DNA of 64,000 bases from Methanocaldococcus bathoardescens. Its GTDB lineage: Archaea; AGJL01; Methanococci; Methanococcales; Methanocaldococcaceae. The notes below the pieces were generated by a model. The model did not search any database, was not told the origin of the DNA, and worked only from the letters and a program-made list of their open reading frames with translations. The stretch lies in NCBI RefSeq assembly GCF_000739065.1, contig NZ_CP009149.1:620001-684000 (forward strand). Direction: 5' to 3'. Made by a program: the position numbers and the translations under genes. Of this stretch, positions 28,750 through 38,866 are shown one piece after another; the first letter of the stretch is position 1, and every line of letters begins with the position of its first letter.

Positions 28750-30612
28750 TTAATGGAATTTTGGCTGTAATGAACATCTTATCGGTAATGGTAATGGTCT
28801 ATATGGATATTCAGCAGTTTCTTTTTTGATTCTCTCAATCAACTCATCTAATGTCATCTTCTCTTTATATGGTTTCTTTAAGGTTGATTTTTCTCTAATA
28901 GTAACTGTTAATTTATCTGATTCCATTTCTTCATCCCCAATAACTACAACATAAGGAATCCATTCTCTTCCTGCATTTCTAATCTTTTTACTAACACTAT
29001 CTTCCCTATCATCAAAATCTGCCCTAATGTTGTTTTCTCTCAACTTCTCAGCAACTTTTAAAGCATAATCATAATGCCTCTCTGCCACTGGGATAACTCT
29101 AACTTGTATTGGTGATAACCAAACAGGTAGCATCGGAGCTTTTCCATTTTCTGCTTCTATAGCAGCTTTTTCTAACAAACCACATAAAACCCTCTCAATT
29201 GAACCAGTTGGTGAGCAATGCAATATTATTGGATAAATCTCTCCTTCATTTGTATGCACTTTTATATTAAATCTTTTAGCACTCTCAACATCTATCTGCA
29301 CAGTTGGGTTTTCAATAGGCCTTCCTAAGCTGTCTATGACAGCAATATCTACCTTACCAACCCAGTAGTGTTTTCTTTTTGGTAAAATTTCTAAGATAAC
29401 ATCTTTTCCATATTTAATTTTGTATTCCTTTGCTATTTTAAAGAACCAATCTCTATGCTCTTCAAAGAAATCTTTTGTAAATCTGAAGATTACTGAATAG
29501 CTTAGATTTAAATCATCTCCTGTTGTTAAACACTCCCAAAATTGTTTTTCAAACTCTTCCATTGCCTGCTCTAAGTTTAAGCAGACAGTGTGCATATCTG
29601 GCATTGTAAAGCATCTTAATCTCTTTAATCCAACCAACTCTCCTCTTTGCTCATATCTAAAGCTGTATGTTGATAACTCATAAAGCTTTAAAGGCAGGTA
29701 TCTTGGCAATAGATACATATCCTTTTTCATCATAAACTGCCCAAAGCATGCTGCAAATCTCAACATTAACTCTCTATTTCCTTGTCTAAATCTATACTGC
29801 CTCTCACCAAATTTATCAGCATGCTCTCTAATAGCAGGATTTCCTAAATCATACATAATTGGTGTTTCTACTGGCATTGCTCCCATTTTAACTACCATGT
29901 TATAAACATAATCTGCCAATAAATCTCTAATCAACTTACCTTTTGGATACCATCTAAAGTGTCCAGGGTCTGATGCCTCTTCATAGCTACAGATATCCTT
30001 TTCTTTAATAAACCTTACATGTGGTGGTTCATCATGCTCTTTATGTTCTCTAATTCCTAACTCATGTTTAGCTAAAGCTAAAAGCTCTTCATCTTTGATT
30101 ATGTTAATGTTTTCTTCACTTAGCTCAACAGCTTCTTCTGTTTCTGGGTTTAATAAATAAAACTTAGACTCTTCCCCTTTTTCTTTCTTTTCTTCCTTAG
30201 CTACAATCTTTCTTGACAATTCACTTAAAGGATGTCCTTTACAGCTGATTTTAAATGCTTTATACCATCCAAATGGCGCTCTTAAGACATTATAACCTTT
30301 TTCTCTTAAAATATTTTCAATGTCTTTTAAAACCTTTATAGCTGTTTCAGGTGAAGATAAATCGCTTGATAAATGAGCATAAGGATAAACAACAATGTTA
30401 TTAACCTTTAACTGATTAGCAACTTTCTCAATCTCTTCAACTGCCCCTCTTACAACACCTTCTGGATTATTTTCATCCTCTCTCTCAACAGCAATAAAAC
30501 AAGCTAAACATTCATCCAACTTACCTTTTAAATTCTCTGTTTCTTCTGCAATTTTTGTTTTTTGCTTTGCTTCAAACTCTAAATAATCAGAGTGGATTAA
30601 TAACATCCTCAT
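28750..30612 (-). CDS. thrS: Threonyl-tRNA synthetase, archaeal type
   Basis: 620 residues. Residues 1-140 form the archaeal D-aminoacyl-deacylase-like editing domain ([14 protein letters not shown]) in place of the bacterial N1/N2 domains. The class II core has motif 2 in [18 protein letters not shown] and motif 3 in [16 protein letters not shown]. Zinc ligands include the Cys in AACFGQFMM. The anticodon-binding domain is C-terminal. Of three clustered ATGs, 30612 has the best spacing (5 bases) from GAGGG. Confidence 0.95.
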   Translation of the reverse strand: MRMLLIHSDYLEFEAKQKTKIAEETENLKGKLDECLACFIAVEREDENNPEGVVRGAVEEIEKVANQLKVNNIVVYPYAHLSSDLSSPETAIKVLKDIENILREKGYNVLRAPFGWYKAFKISCKGHPLSELSRKIVAKEEKKEKGEESKFYLLNPETEEAVELSEENINIIKDEELLALAKHELGIREHKEHDEPPHVRFIKEKDICSYEEASDPGHFRWYPKGKLIRDLLADYVYNMVVKMGAMPVETPIMYDLGNPAIREHADKFGERQYRFRQGNRELMLRFAACFGQFMMKKDMYLLPRYLPLKLYELSTYSFRYEQRGELVGLKRLRCFTMPDMHTVCLNLEQAMEEFEKQFWECLTTGDDLNLSYSVIFRFTKDFFEEHRDWFFKIAKEYKIKYGKDVILEILPKRKHYWVGKVDIAVIDSLGRPIENPTVQIDVESAKRFNIKVHTNEGEIYPIILHCSPTGSIERVLCGLLEKAAIEAENGKAPMLPVWLSPIQVRVIPVAERHYDYALKVAEKLRENNIRADFDDREDSVSKKIRNAGREWIPYVVVIGDEEMESDKLTVTIREKSTLKKPYKEKMTLDELIERIKKETAEYPYRPLPLPIRCSLQPKFH

Positions 30613-30721
30613 CATATCCCTCAATCAAATTTTAGATAAAAATAGTTATAAAAGATATATTAAATATTTTTGCTTTAAGTTGTTATTAATTTAATTAGTG
30701 AATGATTAGTTGGTGTTAATT

Positions 30722-31831
30722 ATGGGGCATTTAACTCTTAAAGATGCTGTATTTTTAACAATAACTTCTATTGTTGGTGGAGGAATTTTTGTTCTTTCCC
30801 CATTAACTTATTTATTATTTGGAAAATCAATGATATGGGGCTGGGTTTTTTTAATATTTGTATCTTTAATTATGGCATTTCCATTTGCTTATGCATCAAC
30901 AAAGATAAGTGAAAGTGGTGGGGTTTATAAGTTTATAATGAAGGTTTTAAAGAGGGAAGTTGGTGTTTTCTCTGCCTACACATTGTGGCTCTCAGGGATT
31001 TTTGCATTGTCTGGGGTTGTGTCATTTTTTGGAATTATCTTCAATACAAAATTTAATGTTCCTCATGTTGGATTATATTTGATTGTTGTTTTATGCTTTT
31101 TAATTTTAGGGGGGCTTAAGATTGTTGGCAATTTTGTTAGAATTTTTGGAATACTAACTATAACAATCATTTTATATATTGTGTTTTCAAATGGAATTAA
31201 AATTGAAAATATTGGAAATTTTGATATAAAAAATGCTGTCTTAACAATTTACTTTGGATTATGGACAGCTACTGGATGGGAAGGTATAACCATGCCATTA
31301 TCTGCATTTAAAAATCAAAAAGCCATAGCTTATGGATTGTTGATAGGAACTCTCATCATTGGAATTTTATACTTGTTGTTTTCACTAACTATTATATCTT
31401 TAAACGTAAAAACAAATAATTTAAATGATATACTGAATATATTAATTGGGGACAATATATTTTTATTAGCTGGGATGTTATTAATAATTTCCAGCTGTGC
31501 GTTTAGTGTTTTATTTACATTATCTTACATGCCGTATGGGATGGGTGAAGATAGAATATTTCCAAAAATATTTGTAAAATTAAGAAAAGAAATCCCCTAT
31601 TATGGGGTTATTTTAAATACTTTGCTGGTTATAATTTTGTTAATTTTTGATGCAAAAACCTTAATAGATATGAGCATGTTCTTCACTTTAATAGCATATT
31701 TTTTATTGTATTTAGCTGTGTTTAAAGAATCTTATGGAAAAATAAAAATCATCTCATTAGCTTCCCTATTAATAACTGGGATGCTAATATCGTTTAGGAT
31801 TTATAATTTCATAGAAAAAATTTTTCTATAA
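30722..31831 (+). CDS. APC-superfamily amino acid transporter
   Basis: 369 residues and about 11 membrane segments. The first helix contains ITSIVGGGIFVLSP, the unwound GGGIF substrate-binding motif of the APC fold. Shorter than typical 12-TM members (about 430-480). Probably a cation-coupled amino acid permease; the substrate is unknown. ATG 30722 follows TTGGTG. It diverges from thrS across about 110 bases. Confidence 0.82.
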   Translation: MGHLTLKDAVFLTITSIVGGGIFVLSPLTYLLFGKSMIWGWVFLIFVSLIMAFPFAYASTKISESGGVYKFIMKVLKREVGVFSAYTLWLSGIFALSGVVSFFGIIFNTKFNVPHVGLYLIVVLCFLILGGLKIVGNFVRIFGILTITIILYIVFSNGIKIENIGNFDIKNAVLTIYFGLWTATGWEGITMPLSAFKNQKAIAYGLLIGTLIIGILYLLFSLTIISLNVKTNNLNDILNILIGDNIFLLAGMLLIISSCAFSVLFTLSYMPYGMGEDRIFPKIFVKLRKEIPYYGVILNTLLVIILLIFDAKTLIDMSMFFTLIAYFLLYLAVFKESYGKIKIISLASLLITGMLISFRIYNFIEKIFL

Positions 31832-31891
31832 AAATTTTTATAACATCTCAAACGAATAGGTAATTAACAAATTAAAGTTTTTGGTGGGATT

Positions 31892-33448
31892 ATGATAATT
31901 TATAGAGAGGAAAATGAGATTATAAAAAAGGCACTTGAAAATCTAAATATTCCAGAGAGAGTTTATATTTTTGATACAACACTTAGAGATGGTGAGCAAA
32001 CACCTGGTGTTTCTCTAACACCAGAAGAAAAGATAGAAATTGCCATAAAATTAGATGATTTAGGTGTTGATGTTATTGAAGCTGGTTTCCCTGTTTCTTC
32101 CTTAGGTGAGCAAGAGGCAATCAAAAAAATCTGTTCATTAAATTTAAATGCTGAGATTTGTGGATTGGCGAGAGCTGTAAAAAAAGATATTGATGTAGCT
32201 ATTGAGTGTGGCGTAGATAGAATTCACACTTTCATAGCAACATCCCCACTACATAGAAAATACAAATTAAAGAAATCTAAGGAAGAGATTATTGATATAG
32301 CGGTTGAGGCAATTGAATATATAAAAGAACATGGAATTAGGGTAGAGTTTTCGGCAGAAGATGCCACAAGAACAGAGCTTGATTATTTAATAGAAGTTTA
32401 TAAAAAAGCTGTTGAAGCTGGGGCAGATATAATTAATGTCCCAGATACAGTTGGTGTTATGATTCCAAGGGCTATGTATTACTTAATAAATGAGTTAAAA
32501 AAAGAAATAAAAGTCCCTATATCAGTCCATTGCCACAATGATTTTGGATTGGCAGTTGCTAATTCATTAGCTGCAGTTGAAGCAGGGGCTGAGCAAGTGC
32601 ATTGTACAATAAATGGTTTGGGGGAGAGAGGAGGAAATGCGGCATTAGAAGAAGTGGTTATGAGCTTAGTTTCAATCTATGGAGTTAAAACAGAAATTAA
32701 AACAGAGAAGTTGTATGAAATTTCACAGCTTGTATCAAAATACACTGAAATTAAGGTTCAACCAAATAAAGCTGTTGTTGGAGAAAATGCCTTCGCTCAT
32801 GAAAGTGGAATACATGCCCATGGTGTTTTAGCTCATGCATTAACCTATGAGCCAATTCCACCAGAATTAGTAGGGCAGAAAAGAAAAATAATATTAGGTA
32901 AGCACACTGGAACTCATGCAATTGAAGCAAAGTTAAAAGAGTTGGGAATTGAGGTTGGTAAAGATATAAATAAAGAGCAGTTTGAGGAGATAGTCAAGAG
33001 AATTAAAGCCCTTGGAGATAAAGGGAAGAGAGTTACTGATAGGGATGTTGAAGCAATAGTTGAAGATGTTGTTGGCAAATTAGCTAAAAAAGATAGAGTT
33101 GTTGAGTTAGAGCAGATAGCGGTTATGACAGGTAATAAAGTTATTCCAACCGCTTCAGTTGCTTTAAAGATTGAAGAAGAGATTAAAAAAAGCTCTGCTA
33201 TTGGTGTTGGACCTGTAGATGCGGCAGTTAAAGCAATACAAAGAGCAATTGGAGAGAAAATTAAACTTAAAGAGTATCATATAAACGCCATAACTGGAGG
33301 GACTGATGCATTAGCAGAGGTTATTGTAACATTAGAAGGATATGGGAGGGAAATAACAACAAAAGCAGCAAGTGAAGATATAGTTAGAGCTTCAGTTGAG
33401 GCAGTTATAGATGGAATTAATAAGATTTTAGCAAAAAGAGAAAAATAG
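31892..33448 (+). CDS. leuA: 2-Isopropylmalate synthase
   Basis: 518 residues. The DRE-TIM barrel signature is [17 protein letters not shown] (about 28-44), with metal-binding HCHNDFGLA near residue 212. The C-terminal about 120 residues contain the LeuA regulatory domain, including [12 protein letters not shown] and [11 protein letters not shown]. It condenses acetyl-CoA with 2-oxoisovalerate in leucine synthesis. Paralogues AksA and CimA share the barrel. The length and regulatory domain favour LeuA. Confidence 0.88.
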   Translation: MIIYREENEIIKKALENLNIPERVYIFDTTLRDGEQTPGVSLTPEEKIEIAIKLDDLGVDVIEAGFPVSSLGEQEAIKKICSLNLNAEICGLARAVKKDIDVAIECGVDRIHTFIATSPLHRKYKLKKSKEEIIDIAVEAIEYIKEHGIRVEFSAEDATRTELDYLIEVYKKAVEAGADIINVPDTVGVMIPRAMYYLINELKKEIKVPISVHCHNDFGLAVANSLAAVEAGAEQVHCTINGLGERGGNAALEEVVMSLVSIYGVKTEIKTEKLYEISQLVSKYTEIKVQPNKAVVGENAFAHESGIHAHGVLAHALTYEPIPPELVGQKRKIILGKHTGTHAIEAKLKELGIEVGKDINKEQFEEIVKRIKALGDKGKRVTDRDVEAIVEDVVGKLAKKDRVVELEQIAVMTGNKVIPTASVALKIEEEIKKSSAIGVGPVDAAVKAIQRAIGEKIKLKEYHINAITGGTDALAEVIVTLEGYGREITTKAASEDIVRASVEAVIDGINKILAKREK

Positions 33449-33456
33449 AAATTACA

Positions 33457-34521
33457 TTACATAAAATCAAATAAATTTGTTTGTTTCATCTGCTTCCCAA
33501 AATTAACTTTATGTTGTTCTAAATCCACTAATAAAAGCTCTATATCAGCCATTTCACAAAGCTTTTTGGCTTTTAATATTGTATTTTTTGATGATATTGG
33601 AAAATCAGGAATTGCAAGATATAATTTATTTATTTCCATTGCTTTTTTATATATGGAAATTTGTTCATAAGCTTTTGATATGGATTTATTTGTTTTTACT
33701 TCTATTCCAATTCTTTCGTTTCCTTTCCATACCAATATATCAATTCTTGGTATTTTTTCAATTTTCTTACCAAAATGAATTTTATCTGGATTTGCAAATG
33801 GATGTGTCCAATTAAAATCGATATATTCTTCCTTTAAGCTTTTAAGTTTCTGTTCAAAAGCAACATTATATCCTAATTTTAAGAAATACTCTCCAACAAC
33901 TCCCATTGTATAATCGTGTATTATTCTATTGTCTGTTTTATTATTTTTATCTGATATATGGCTTTTTAACTTTCTTTTAAGATGTGTAGTATCGCACTTT
34001 AAAATATTTGGAATTGAATTTTTTATTGCAGGTCTTATTTCAAATATATCTCCATTCTTTTGATTAATTAAATATCTTCCAATGTTAAATGATGCAATTT
34101 CAGAAAATTTTTCTAATAGATTGTTTTCTAATATATGAGAGAGATGACGATAAAACACTTGATAAAATGAATTTTTTAGATTATTTAATGTCCAAGTCAG
34201 ATATTTTGTTGATTCTAAATTTTTATCATTATAAGGAGCAATTTCAAAAATGTAATCTCCACAAAGAAGATAATTAAACATCTGTTCAAAAGTGTCAAAA
34301 ATCTTTGATTTTGTTTCTATCAACACAATTTCATCATTTGCTAAAAATGCTATATCCACTCTACCTTTTTCTATAGCTACTTCTGGACGAGCATCAATGC
34401 CATTTTTCCATAAACTAAGAATAACATAAAACTTAAGATTGGCTTCATTTTCATTTATAAAATAGTGTGAATATTTACATAATGGATTACACTTATTTTT
34501 AAGAAATTCATGAAGATGCAT
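33457..34521 (-). CDS. Protein with two PD-(D/E)xK-like nuclease motifs
   Basis: 354 residues. I do not recognise the family. Two separate nuclease-like cores are visible: GRVDIAFLANDEIVLIETKS (about 47-66, Asp then ETK) and PRIDILVWKGNERIGIEVKT (about 263-282, Asp then EVK). The region between (about 80-240) is helical with no clear motif. It lies downstream of fwdB and its SECIS in the same direction and converges on leuA with 8 bases between stops. Two CGT arginine codons fit an accessory origin. It might be a defence or repair nuclease; function unknown. Confidence 0.6.
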   Translation of the reverse strand: MHLHEFLKNKCNPLCKYSHYFINENEANLKFYVILSLWKNGIDARPEVAIEKGRVDIAFLANDEIVLIETKSKIFDTFEQMFNYLLCGDYIFEIAPYNDKNLESTKYLTWTLNNLKNSFYQVFYRHLSHILENNLLEKFSEIASFNIGRYLINQKNGDIFEIRPAIKNSIPNILKCDTTHLKRKLKSHISDKNNKTDNRIIHDYTMGVVGEYFLKLGYNVAFEQKLKSLKEEYIDFNWTHPFANPDKIHFGKKIEKIPRIDILVWKGNERIGIEVKTNKSISKAYEQISIYKKAMEINKLYLAIPDFPISSKNTILKAKKLCEMADIELLLVDLEQHKVNFGKQMKQTNLFDFM

Positions 34522-34573
34522 TTTATCATCTCATAAATTCAAATAAACTAATTCAACCGTCCAAAATAATAAA

Positions 34574-34609
34574 ATGTTGGAGGGTCCCTTACGGGTTCCC
34601 CTCCAACAT
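34574..34609 (-). promoter_or_regulatory. SECIS element of fwdB
   Basis: In the fwdB 3' UTR the mRNA strand forms a stem GUUGGAGGG/CCCUCCAAC, an internal loop of GAA opposite A, a CCC/GGG upper stem and a GUAA loop. This is the archaeal SECIS layout known from Methanocaldococcus selenoprotein mRNAs. It lies about 110 bases after the fwdB stop and about 1.06 kb from the UGA it must serve. Confidence 0.9.
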
Positions 34610-34621
34610 ACGACGTGTAAC

Positions 34622-34669
34622 GCAGGATGTAGGATACCCCCAAAGATGGTTAGCGTTGCACGCCCACCC
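34622..34669 (-). other. Antisense mosaic in the fwdB 3' UTR
   Basis: Almost every base of this stretch is the reverse complement of coding sequence in the same operon. 34622-34639 matches fwdB 35626-35643 (18 of 18), 34638-34660 matches hdrA 41858-41880 (23 of 23), and 34657-34669 matches fwdB 35548-35560 (13 of 13). The fwdB targets lie 24-122 bases downstream of the fwdB Sec UGA; the hdrA target lies 8-30 bases downstream of the hdrA Sec UGA. The stretch ends 13 bases from the SECIS. Role unknown. Confidence 0.85.
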
Positions 34670-34721
34670 CGATATTTCATTAAGTATAAATCCAATATTT
34701 ATATTTTTCTTATTAGAATTT

Positions 34722-36029
34722 TTAGAGCATCTCTTTAACCTTCTTAATGAGCATCTTCAATATCTCTCTATCTGGCAAGACACCCTCTGGTGGGTCAATG
34801 ACTTTCTTCAACTGAATTGGAACTCCATCCATTCTATAAGCAGTTCCTTCAACCTCAACCCCAGCAATTGCTGGTGGGATGATAATGTTTGCCAATTGAG
34901 TTGTTGGTGTTTCGTGTGGGTCAATGCAAACTAATGGTATCTTTGCCATGTGTTGTACAGCTTTTTGTGGGAAGTGAGCCCCTGGGTCTGAAGCGATGTT
35001 TAACATCATGTCAGTTTCTCCTCTCTGCAACAAGTCATTAGCTGTTGTTTCTCCTGGGTTGTATCTTGGATAACCTCTTGAGAAATCAACTCCAAATGGA
35101 TAACCTGTAACCCAAGTTAAGACCTGGTTGAATCCATTTACGTTGTAGTGTCCTCTCATTGGCATTAGTCCGAATTTTGTGTAAGCGTTTAAGTCAATGA
35201 TTAATTGGATAGCGTTGTCAATGTTTCTGTGTTTTCCTTTTGTCATTGTTACTCCCATAGCGAAGAACAACTCTCCAAACTGTGCATTCTTACAAATTTC
35301 CATTGCTTCATAGATTAAATCTGCTGGAACTCCCGCAACTCTATCTACTTGCAGTTCAAATCCTTTCAATACTGCTCTCATTGCACTAACTAACTCATAA
35401 TCCTTATGCTGTTCAACTTGCAAGTGAATATCTGCTAACTTTGCAGTATCTGTCTCTCTTGGGTCTACAACGATTAAAGTTCTATCTTCTCTTCCTCTTT
35501 CTCTAAAGAATCCTCTTGCAAATACTGAATATCTACTCATGTGTCTTGGGTGGGCGTGCATTGGGTTCGAACCCCAGAAGATAATTACATCAGCTCTGTT
35601 TTTAACTTCTCCTAAGGTACAGACAGGGTATCCTACATCCTGCACAGCCAAGAGTGAAGGTCCGTGTCAAACACTTGCGGTGTTGTCAACAACTGCTCCA
35701 ACCAATTCAGCTAACTCAACTCCATACATGTGTGCATGACATTCAGTAGCACTCCATCCGTAGATTAATGGTAGAGCAGACTCAGTTAATAATCTTGCAG
35801 TTTCTTCAATTGCAGTTTCATAATCAACTTTTTTGAAGTCATCTTTTTTGTTCTCTCTCATTAATGGTTCTGTGTATCTCACAGCACCTTCAAAGTGCAT
35901 AAACTTAGCATTTCCAATTCTACATGCGTGTCTTGTTCCAACTATGTGGTTGTCTTCAACTAAAATCTCTAAGTCATCACATAATGTCCCACAGAATGGA
36001 CAAACAACATTTTTAATAACCTTTACCAT
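34722..36029 (-). CDS. fwdB: Tungsten/molybdenum formylmethanofuran dehydrogenase subunit B, selenoprotein
   Basis: 435 residues read through an in-frame UGA at 35667-35669 (residue 121, context ASV-Sec-HGPS). Both flanking halves match FwdB: an N-terminal [13 protein letters not shown] cluster-binding region and a C-terminal molybdopterin-oxidoreductase body. Sec should be a ligand of W/Mo at the CO2-reducing site that starts methanogenesis. Translation starts at ATG 36029 after GGGTGA. Its partner subunits FwdA, C, D, F and G are encoded 23 kb away at 59254-63908. fwdB is last in the hdrA-vhu operon, which couples two selenium-dependent steps. Confidence 0.95.
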
Positions 36030-36051
36030 AAGGGATTCACCCCTTGTTGAG

Positions 36052-37221
36052 TTATCTTAATTCTAAAACTTTCTTTTTCTCTGCTTCTGCACAGGATAGA
36101 CAGAGCAAGCACATCACACAGTAACCTTTCAATGGCAACTTTCCTCTTGATAATCTTAAAGTCTTCATTGGACAGACCTCAACACACTTTCCACATTTAT
36201 CGCACAAGTAAGGGCTGAATTCAATCCTATTGTATTCCTTACCATTATGCTCTATCTTGCCCAACTTCAAAGCACCAGTTGGGCAAGCTACAGTACAAGC
36301 TCCACAGACAATACACATTCTAACTTCTTTCTTTTTATCATCTACTACAATAGCCTCAGTTGGACAGACAGAGGCACATTTTTTCAACACATCGAAATCC
36401 TCTTCTACAATAACCAAGCCCTCATCGGTTATTGGATGAGGGGAGCTTAACTTAACATCCAATTCTAAAGCATCGACTGGACAGATATTTACACAGAGCT
36501 TACAAGCAGGACATGATTTTGGTGGGACAACAATCATATTTGCCTCATCAACCTTAATCATATCTCCTGGACAGATTTCGACACATTTTAGACAGTAGAC
36601 ACACTTCTCTGCATCAACTTCAAACTTTCTAACTTCTTTTCTTCTCTTCTTAGGAATCTTACCAGCTACAAAGATAGCATTCCACGGACATGTTTGAGCA
36701 CAAATACTGCAGTAAATACACTTACTCTTATCGATAACTGCCTTGTTGTTTTCTAAGGTTATAGCCTCTACAGGACACTCTGGAACACAAATTCCACAAC
36801 CAACACACGCATCTGTAACTGCTATCGGTTCTTTTGGAGCTTTAACTTCTTTTATTGGTTTGTCTATAATTCCTGGTAGGGAAATTATTTCGATTGGACA
36901 AACTTCTATACATTTTTGACATAAAACGCAATGTCCTTTTGAATATGGGAAGTTATCATCAACTTTCTTTATACCTACAGGACAAACGTTTGCACAGGCC
37001 CCACACTTCTTACACTTGTGAGCTAAGTAATTAACTCTCTTCACAGTTTTTCCATTGATTTCGATATCCTCTTCTACTAACGCTCCAGTTGGACAAACAT
37101 TAACACACTGCATGCATAAGGTACAGACGTTAAAACTATCTATATCTATCGCTTTAGTTGGACACTCTGCCTGGCAAGCATAGCACACTAAACAAGCGTC
37201 TTTCTGGATTGTTATGCTCAT
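36052..37221 (-). CDS. vhuB: Polyferredoxin of the F420-non-reducing hydrogenase
   Basis: 389 residues with twelve tandem cluster-binding segments, mostly CxxCxxCxxxCP (for example [36 protein letters not shown]). The ninth is reduced to KKCASVCP and the last ends CLSCAE. It can carry about twelve [4Fe-4S] centres and should pass electrons between the hydrogenase/Hdr complex and formylmethanofuran dehydrogenase; its place between vhuU and fwdB fits. Start ATG 37221 is preferred because AGGAGG abuts the earlier ATG 37230. Confidence 0.93.
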   Translation of the reverse strand: MSITIQKDACLVCYACQAECPTKAIDIDSFNVCTLCMQCVNVCPTGALVEEDIEINGKTVKRVNYLAHKCKKCGACANVCPVGIKKVDDNFPYSKGHCVLCQKCIEVCPIEIISLPGIIDKPIKEVKAPKEPIAVTDACVGCGICVPECPVEAITLENNKAVIDKSKCIYCSICAQTCPWNAIFVAGKIPKKRRKEVRKFEVDAEKCVYCLKCVEICPGDMIKVDEANMIVVPPKSCPACKLCVNICPVDALELDVKLSSPHPITDEGLVIVEEDFDVLKKCASVCPTEAIVVDDKKKEVRMCIVCGACTVACPTGALKLGKIEHNGKEYNRIEFSPYLCDKCGKCVEVCPMKTLRLSRGKLPLKGYCVMCLLCLSCAEAEKKKVLELR

Positions 37222-37246
37222 CAATCCCATCCTCCTAAAAATTGTG

Positions 37247-37296
37247 CGCTAAAATCCATAAAAGGATTTTAGCGAATTCCCCTTGCGTAAGGGGAA
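37247..37296 (-). repeat. Two tandem hairpins in the vhuU-vhuB gap
   Basis: CGCTAAAATCC (37247-57) and GGATTTTAGCG (37264-74) form an 11-bp perfect stem with a 6-base loop. TTCCCCTT (37277-84) and AAGGGGAA (37289-96) form an 8-bp stem with a 4-base loop. They stack between the vhuU SECIS and the vhuB ribosome site. No long T run follows, so they look more like processing or stability elements than terminators. Confidence 0.75.
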
Positions 37297-37299
37297 ATG

Positions 37300-37334
37300 G
37301 CTCACAACCTCCCAAAGTGGGTTCGGTTGTGAGC
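37300..37334 (-). promoter_or_regulatory. SECIS element of vhuU
   Basis: Abuts the vhuU UAA stop. The mRNA strand forms GCUCACAACC/GGUUGUGAGC, then GAA opposite A, CCC/GGG and a five-base loop. It has the same internal-loop logic as the other three SECIS hairpins here and lies only 72 bases after its UGA codon. Confidence 0.9.
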
Positions 37335-37487
37335 TTATTCTTTAATAATCTCTATAATTTTGTTTCCTTTCTCATCTTTAACTATTATATGAGCAGCACA
37401 TGAGTATCAAGGGTCGTAAGCCCTCAATACCATCTCAATTAAGTTTAACTTTGCCTCATCAACTTTAACTGTGCTTTTTTCAGCCAT
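37335..37487 (-). CDS. vhuU: Selenocysteine mini-subunit of F420-non-reducing hydrogenase
   Basis: 50 residues with Sec encoded by UGA 37407-37409 (residue 27). The context DP-Sec-YSCAAH is the C-terminal nickel-binding motif of [NiFe] hydrogenase large subunits, normally DPCxxCxxH. It supplies in trans the part missing from VhuA, so C-terminal proteolytic maturation is not needed in the usual way. The ATG at 37487 is well spaced from GGTG; ATG 37493 is an alternative adding two residues. Located between vhuA and vhuB. Confidence 0.95.
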
Positions 37488-37576
37488 ACTCATCACCACC
37501 GTGACACAAAATGATTAGATAATCGTGATAAGGAAGTAAAGAAGATAACTAAATTATTATTTGCATCTAAAAATAT

Positions 37577-38833
37577 TTATTTGAAGATTTCTTGAGCTGC
37601 CTGTTGAATAGCTTTTTCCATTGTTGGGACATTGTGGGTTGTAGCAACAATCATATTTGCTTTAACAACAATTCCATTCTCATCAGTTTCGTAGTTGTGG
37701 ATTAAAACCCCTCTTGGAGCGTAAACTACTCCAACACCGTTTCCAGCTTTTGGCTCAACTTCAGCTTTAATATCATCTGATGTAATATCATTATCTTCCA
37801 ATAATATCTTTGCTTTCTCACAAGCCTCAACTATCTCTATCAATCTTGCGTGGTGGTAAGCTAATGACTGATTTGCTGGGAATCCAAAGATGTCAAAGAA
37901 TTCTTTTCTATATTCTTCTGCTAATGGTGTTTCCATTGAATCACAGACGTTTAACATTGGTAAAGGCCCTACTCTGTAAATACCATCTGGATATCCAGCT
38001 TTTTTGTAGTATGGATATTTAACATAGCTGTGAGAGACTACATGCTCTCCTATGTAATCTAAATATTCAGCTGGTTTAAATTCAACCTTCTCTTTTCCAT
38101 CTGGTGAGAGGAACCTTAAAGTTCCATCGTAGAAGTTGTGCTTTCCATCTTTAACTAAACCTAAATACCATGTGTCAATAACCCCTAATGTCTTTATTTG
38201 TTCCATATATTGTTCATTTATTTGTTTTATTAATTCAACTCCATTTTTAGCGTATTCTATCATTTGGTCTACTTCTTTCAATAACTCATCTCTCTCTTCT
38301 TCAGTTAATCTCTTTGCTTGCCCCCCTGGAATTCCAGTAACTGGGTGAATTGCCTTTCCTCCAATTGCTTCAACAATCTTCTGTCCAAACTTTCTTAATG
38401 CAATTGCCTGCTTAACAACTTCAGGAGCTTTATCTACAACTCCAACAACATTTCTTATTGCTGGATCTGCATCAACTCCAAGGACAAAGTCAGGAGCTGC
38501 TAAGAAGTAGAAATGTAATGCATGACTGTGAATCATATTTCCTATATGCATTAATTCTCTCAATTTCTTAGCTGGCTCTGGAATCTCTACACCCCAAGCA
38601 GCATCAACTGCTTTAACACTCGCTAAGTGGTGAGCAGTTTGGCAGATACCACAGATTCTTGGAACAATTCTTGGAACTTCCTCAGCTGGTCTTCCAACAA
38701 CAAACTGCTCAAATCCCCTTAATGCTGTTATATGCAACTTAACATCCTTTGGCTTTCCATTTTCATCTAAGGTAATGGTTACCTTACCATGCCCTTCCAA
38801 TCTTGATAGGGGCTCAATTACTATCTTCCCCAT
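37577..38833 (-). CDS. vhuA: F420-non-reducing [NiFe] hydrogenase large subunit (C-terminally split)
   Basis: 418 residues. The N-terminal nickel ligands are in RICGICQTAHHLASV (near residue 60). The protein ends without the DPCxxC motif, which is supplied by the 50-residue VhuU gene 90 bases downstream. It forms the H2-oxidising site that feeds electrons via VhuG and VhuD into HdrA for flavin-based bifurcation. Confidence 0.95.
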   Translation of the reverse strand: MGKIVIEPLSRLEGHGKVTITLDENGKPKDVKLHITALRGFEQFVVGRPAEEVPRIVPRICGICQTAHHLASVKAVDAAWGVEIPEPAKKLRELMHIGNMIHSHALHFYFLAAPDFVLGVDADPAIRNVVGVVDKAPEVVKQAIALRKFGQKIVEAIGGKAIHPVTGIPGGQAKRLTEEERDELLKEVDQMIEYAKNGVELIKQINEQYMEQIKTLGVIDTWYLGLVKDGKHNFYDGTLRFLSPDGKEKVEFKPAEYLDYIGEHVVSHSYVKYPYYKKAGYPDGIYRVGPLPMLNVCDSMETPLAEEYRKEFFDIFGFPANQSLAYHHARLIEIVEACEKAKILLEDNDITSDDIKAEVEPKAGNGVGVVYAPRGVLIHNYETDENGIVVKANMIVATTHNVPTMEKAIQQAAQEIFK

Positions 38834-38866
38834 AAATTCACCCTTATTTTATTATTTATGCTTAGT

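Noticed and set aside
35561-35580. A tRNA T-arm-like sequence (GGGTTCGAACCCC)
   Set aside because: It lies within the fwdB coding frame, and no acceptor or anticodon stem surrounds it.
37247-37296. The vhuU-vhuB hairpins as a transcription terminator
   Set aside because: No T run follows and vhuB begins within 30 bases in the same direction, so read-through is expected.
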